From contig JAGVEK010000460.1 in assembly GCA_020058315.1 (NCBI GenBank), positions 1 to 8,231 on the forward strand: a stretch of 8,231 nt of DNA, in the 5' to 3' direction. Below the pieces are notes generated by a model. The model worked only from the letters and a program-made list of their open reading frames with translations. It had not been told where the DNA came from and ran no database searches. Position numbers and translations under genes: made by a program. Position 1 is the first letter of the stretch. Each line of letters begins with the position of its first letter. Source of the stretch: Candidatus Zixiibacteriota bacterium. GTDB taxonomy: Bacteria > Zixibacteria > MSB-5A5 > WJJR01. Positions 6,287 through 8,231 of the stretch are shown in pieces.

Positions 6287-7513
6287 ATGGCCACAATCCC
6301 TCGCTACCGGCGAACCCTCCAGGACGCGCTTCGACGCGCGATCTCCCAGTTCCCCGCCGTGGTGCTGACCGGGCCCCGTCAGTCGGGCAAGACAACCCTG
6401 CTGCGTTATCAATTCGGCAAGACGCATCGTTACATGTCCGTTGAACCTCCTGATGTGCGGGCGGCAGCGGCTGCCGACCCTCGTGGCTTTCTGGAAATGT
6501 ACCCCCCCCCCGTCATCTTCGATGAGATTCAGCACGCGCCGGAACTTCTGCCATACGTCAAGGAATGGATCGACGGACACCGGACCCGCCCGGGACAATT
6601 CCTTTTGACCGGGTCCCAGAATCTGCTGCTGATGGATCGAGTCACGGAAACGCTGGCAGGTCGGGCCGCGATGTTGCGCCTGCTCCCGTTGTCACGTCGC
6701 GAAGCGGTTCGTGGGCTGTCCATGCCGTTTCCCTGGGAATCGATCGGCGCTCTCCAGGCCCGCCATCCGGAATCGTCCGCGAACCTTTGGAGGTCATTTC
6801 TGCGCGGCGGATACCCGGAGCTGGTCGCCCACCCAGGACGCGATCCATCCCTGTGGCATAGCAGCTATGTGCAGACCTACCTCGAGCGCGACGTTCGTAC
6901 CCTGCGCCAAGTGGGTGATTTGACGACGTTTCAGGCGTTCCTTCGGCTGGCCGCATCGCGCAGCGGACAGTTGTTCAACATGGCTGGCGTTGCGCGTGAT
7001 CTCGGCGTGGCCGTCAACACGGTGAAAGCGTGGATTTCCGTGCTCGAAGCGACCTTTCAGGTGCTGGTGCTCCGTCCGTACCATGCCAACGTTGGCAAAC
7101 GGCTCGTGAAGACGCCCAAGCTCTACTTCACCGACACGGGCACACTCTGCCATCTGGCGGGACTCAGGGATTCAGACCACGCCGCGGCCGGTCCGCTTGG
7201 TGGTGTGATACTGGAGACTGCGGTCCTCTCCGAAATCTCGCGAACACTCACCCACAGGGGTACGGTCCCTGAAATCTACTTCTGGAGGACTGCTTCGGGA
7301 TCTGAGGTGGACTTCATCGTTGTGGAGAATGGCCGGTTAATCCCCATCGAGGTCAAGTTGTCCGCCACGCCCCGTCCGCAAATGGCCGACGGCATTCGCA
7401 TGTTCCAAGAGGATCTCGGCAAGAAGTCTGGTCCAGGTTACGTCGTGCACCTCGGAAGCACGAGACTCCCGCTAGCTCCCAATATCGTAGCGCTGCCGTT
7501 CTCCGAACTATAG
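6287..7513 (+). CDS. ATPase of the AAA_14/DUF4143 type (COG1373-like)
   Basis: The protein (408 residues from ATG 6287) has an N-terminal P-loop ATPase and a C-terminal DUF4143 region. Walker A is GPRQSGKTT (29-37), Walker B is VIFDEIQ with D79-E80, and LLTGSQN (106-112) is the sensor-1 strand, followed by the family motif TLAGRAAMLRLLPLS. DUF4143 is marked by GGYPELV, YLERDVRTLRQVGD, a winged-helix-like stretch (VARDLGVAVNTVKAWISVLE) and KLYFTDTGTLCHLAG. Near the end, SEVDF (D342) and IEVK (E355, K357) match a PD-(D/E)xK-like nuclease pattern often seen in this family. The family is widespread, frequently multicopy and transferred, with no settled function. ATG 6287 (MATIPRYRR) is preferred over an in-frame TTG at 6254 because homologues begin near the RYRR segment and the TTG falls inside the promoter. 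A C10 run crosses codons for YPPP. Confidence 0.92.
   Translation: MATIPRYRRTLQDALRRAISQFPAVVLTGPRQSGKTTLLRYQFGKTHRYMSVEPPDVRAAAAADPRGFLEMYPPPVIFDEIQHAPELLPYVKEWIDGHRTRPGQFLLTGSQNLLLMDRVTETLAGRAAMLRLLPLSRREAVRGLSMPFPWESIGALQARHPESSANLWRSFLRGGYPELVAHPGRDPSLWHSSYVQTYLERDVRTLRQVGDLTTFQAFLRLAASRSGQLFNMAGVARDLGVAVNTVKAWISVLEATFQVLVLRPYHANVGKRLVKTPKLYFTDTGTLCHLAGLRDSDHAAAGPLGGVILETAVLSEISRTLTHRGTVPEIYFWRTASGSEVDFIVVENGRLIPIEVKLSATPRPQMADGIRMFQEDLGKKSGPGYVVHLGSTRLPLAPNIVALPFSEL
6502..6511 (+). repeat. C10 homopolymer inside the ATPase coding sequence
   Basis: Ten cytosines span the end of a Tyr codon and three Pro codons just before Walker B. The reading frame is intact at this length. A one-base slip would truncate the protein before the catalytic DE pair. 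Confidence 0.85.
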
Positions 7514-7539
7514 TTGCGTTTAGCTTGATGTATGTGAGT

Positions 7540-7577
7540 GTCGGCCCTCCGGGCTGACCTCGGCCCCGAAGGGGCCG
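7540..7577 (+). terminator. Tandem hairpins after the ATPase gene, possible terminator
   Basis: Stem 1 pairs GTCGGCCC with GGGCTGAC (7540-7558, one G-U pair, loop TCC). Stem 2 pairs CGGCCCC with GGGGCCG perfectly (7561-7577, loop GAA). They lie about 27 bases past the ATPase stop, between convergent genes, where a two-way terminator is expected. No T-run follows on either strand, so factor-independent termination is uncertain. Confidence 0.4.
7545..7570 (+). repeat. Right copy of the imperfect direct repeat flanking the ATPase gene
   Basis: This copy shares 13 exact bases and a further partial match with 6214-6238. Here it forms part of the tandem hairpins; the left copy has only a three-base stem at the same place, so pairing is not conserved between the copies. 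Confidence 0.4.
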
Positions 7578-7658
7578 TCGGGAGATGTGGGGGACTGAGT
7601 GGTTGCCCGAAACCAAGCCAAGGAGACGATCCTGTATGGGTCTACTTCACCTAGGGTA

Positions 7659-8231
7659 TCAGATGTTGGTGCCCGCAGGGTCCAAGTTGTCGCCTTGACC
7701 GGGAGATACGGACTTTTCTTGGGCAAGTTTTTCAATCAAGAATGCCCGATACACAGCCGGTGCCATATGCGCGAAGAAGTCTTGAGCTCGACTCTTGAAG
7801 ACATACGCGAGCATGAGCCACACAAGCGTGCCGACCCATCCTGCCGCATTGCCCTCTGCAGCTAGCGGCGCAGCAACGGCGCACATCACACAGATGAACG
7901 CTACGTTGCGGTAGAACCCATATCTCGACAGGAATACCATGAATGTTGTACTGAGTTGCCTTGTCTCGACGTACTCTTTACATAGAGCATAGTGGTTTTC
8001 GATCCGTTTTCCTATTTCGCCCAAATACCTTTCACGGATAAGCTCTCGGAGGGCATCCTCATCATCCGCATGTTTCCTTTTGGGGGCTGGGATGATCTTG
8101 AACACGGGCGACATGACGTGTCGATCAAAGTAATTCGATAACGGTTCGAGGAGCATTCCCAACATCGTGAACAACACCGGGAACATTAGTAACGCCTGTG
8201 GAGCTGAGAGTTCGAGGATGAACCCCCTGAA
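7659..8231 (-). CDS. Unrecognised integral membrane protein (5' end beyond the window)
   Basis: I do not recognise the family. The frame ends at 7659 and is open to the right edge; an ATG at 8186 is possible, but fifteen further in-frame codons precede it without a stop (including FILELSAPQALL), so the gene probably starts outside the window. Counting from that ATG, a hydrophobic segment covers about residues 1-15 and extends upstream, a charged region follows at about 20-90 (RKHADDEDALRELIRERY, then KRIENHYALCKEYVETR), then two membrane helices at about 95-110 and 115-131, and a soluble tail of 45 residues. The SRYGFYRN segment before the second helix looks like a conserved junction. GC is about 51% by hand count over 7681-8160, against about 65% in sampled ATPase lines, although the CorC-like gene is also only about 55%. 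It converges on the ATPase gene with a 145-base gap. Confidence 0.75.
   Translation of the reverse strand, partial: FRGFILELSAPQALLMFPVLFTMLGMLLEPLSNYFDRHVMSPVFKIIPAPKRKHADDEDALRELIRERYLGEIGKRIENHYALCKEYVETRQLSTTFMVFLSRYGFYRNVAFICVMCAVAAPLAAEGNAAGWVGTLVWLMLAYVFKSRAQDFFAHMAPAVYRAFLIEKLAQEKSVSPGQGDNLDPAGTNI

Noticed and set aside
7599..7865. Plus-strand frame of 88 codons
   Set aside because: It is antisense to the membrane protein and covers the convergent gap; its translation has no recognisable features.
1..8231. tRNA genes, CRISPR arrays, insertion sequences or transposase genes
   Set aside because: No cloverleaf, regularly spaced repeats, terminal inverted repeats or transposase motifs were found by reading both strands.

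Overview
The window reads as bacterial chromosome of moderately high GC. Its left two thirds carry a conserved housekeeping block and its right third carries accessory genes. There is no 16S rRNA or other lineage marker. A PgpH-type 7TM-HD phosphodiesterase (cyclic di-AMP turnover) directly followed by ybeY and a CNNM/CorC transporter is an order found in Firmicutes and in several Gram-negative, non-proteobacterial phyla. The GC-rich composition and the FmdB and SprT-like neighbours make me lean towards a Gram-negative lineage of that kind (FCB or a candidate phylum), but this is inference only.

Region 1 (1-4205) is a tight co-directional operon: the last codons of an unidentified gene, then the 7TM-HD phosphodiesterase (32-2365), the 16S rRNA-processing endoribonuclease YbeY (2397-2909) and a CNNM/CorC-type membrane protein with paired CBS domains (2922-4205). 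The gaps are 1, 31 and 12 bases. PhoH commonly precedes this set, so it is the likeliest owner of the fragment at the left edge. Together the genes link second-messenger hydrolysis, ribosome maturation and divalent-cation homeostasis.

Region 2 (4206-5177) starts with a 162-base leader that contains competing inverted repeats and a possible promoter. Two small zinc proteins follow: an FmdB-type zinc ribbon with a GTG start (4368-4580) and an SprT-like metalloprotease with HExxH and a C-terminal zinc ribbon (4620-5177).

Region 3 (5178-5730) has no intact gene. It holds a clear GNAT acetyltransferase pseudogene (5262-5545) spread over three reading frames, with the middle of the protein missing, and then a C9 tract and a leader.

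Region 4 (5731-8231) is accessory. It contains an orphan single-domain response regulator (5731-6105) and a large ATPase of the AAA_14/DUF4143 type (6287-7513) with a nuclease-like C-terminal signature. A perfect palindrome lies inside the ATPase's probable promoter, a C10 tract lies inside its coding sequence, and an imperfect repeat of about 25 bases flanks it on both sides. Two consecutive hairpins follow it. A convergent, less GC-rich gene for an unrecognised membrane protein (7659-8231, minus strand) runs off the right edge. The ATPase, its flanking repeats and the membrane protein are the best candidates for something unusual here; no described defence or mobile system can be named from the sequence alone. 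No tRNA, rRNA, CRISPR array or insertion sequence was seen.
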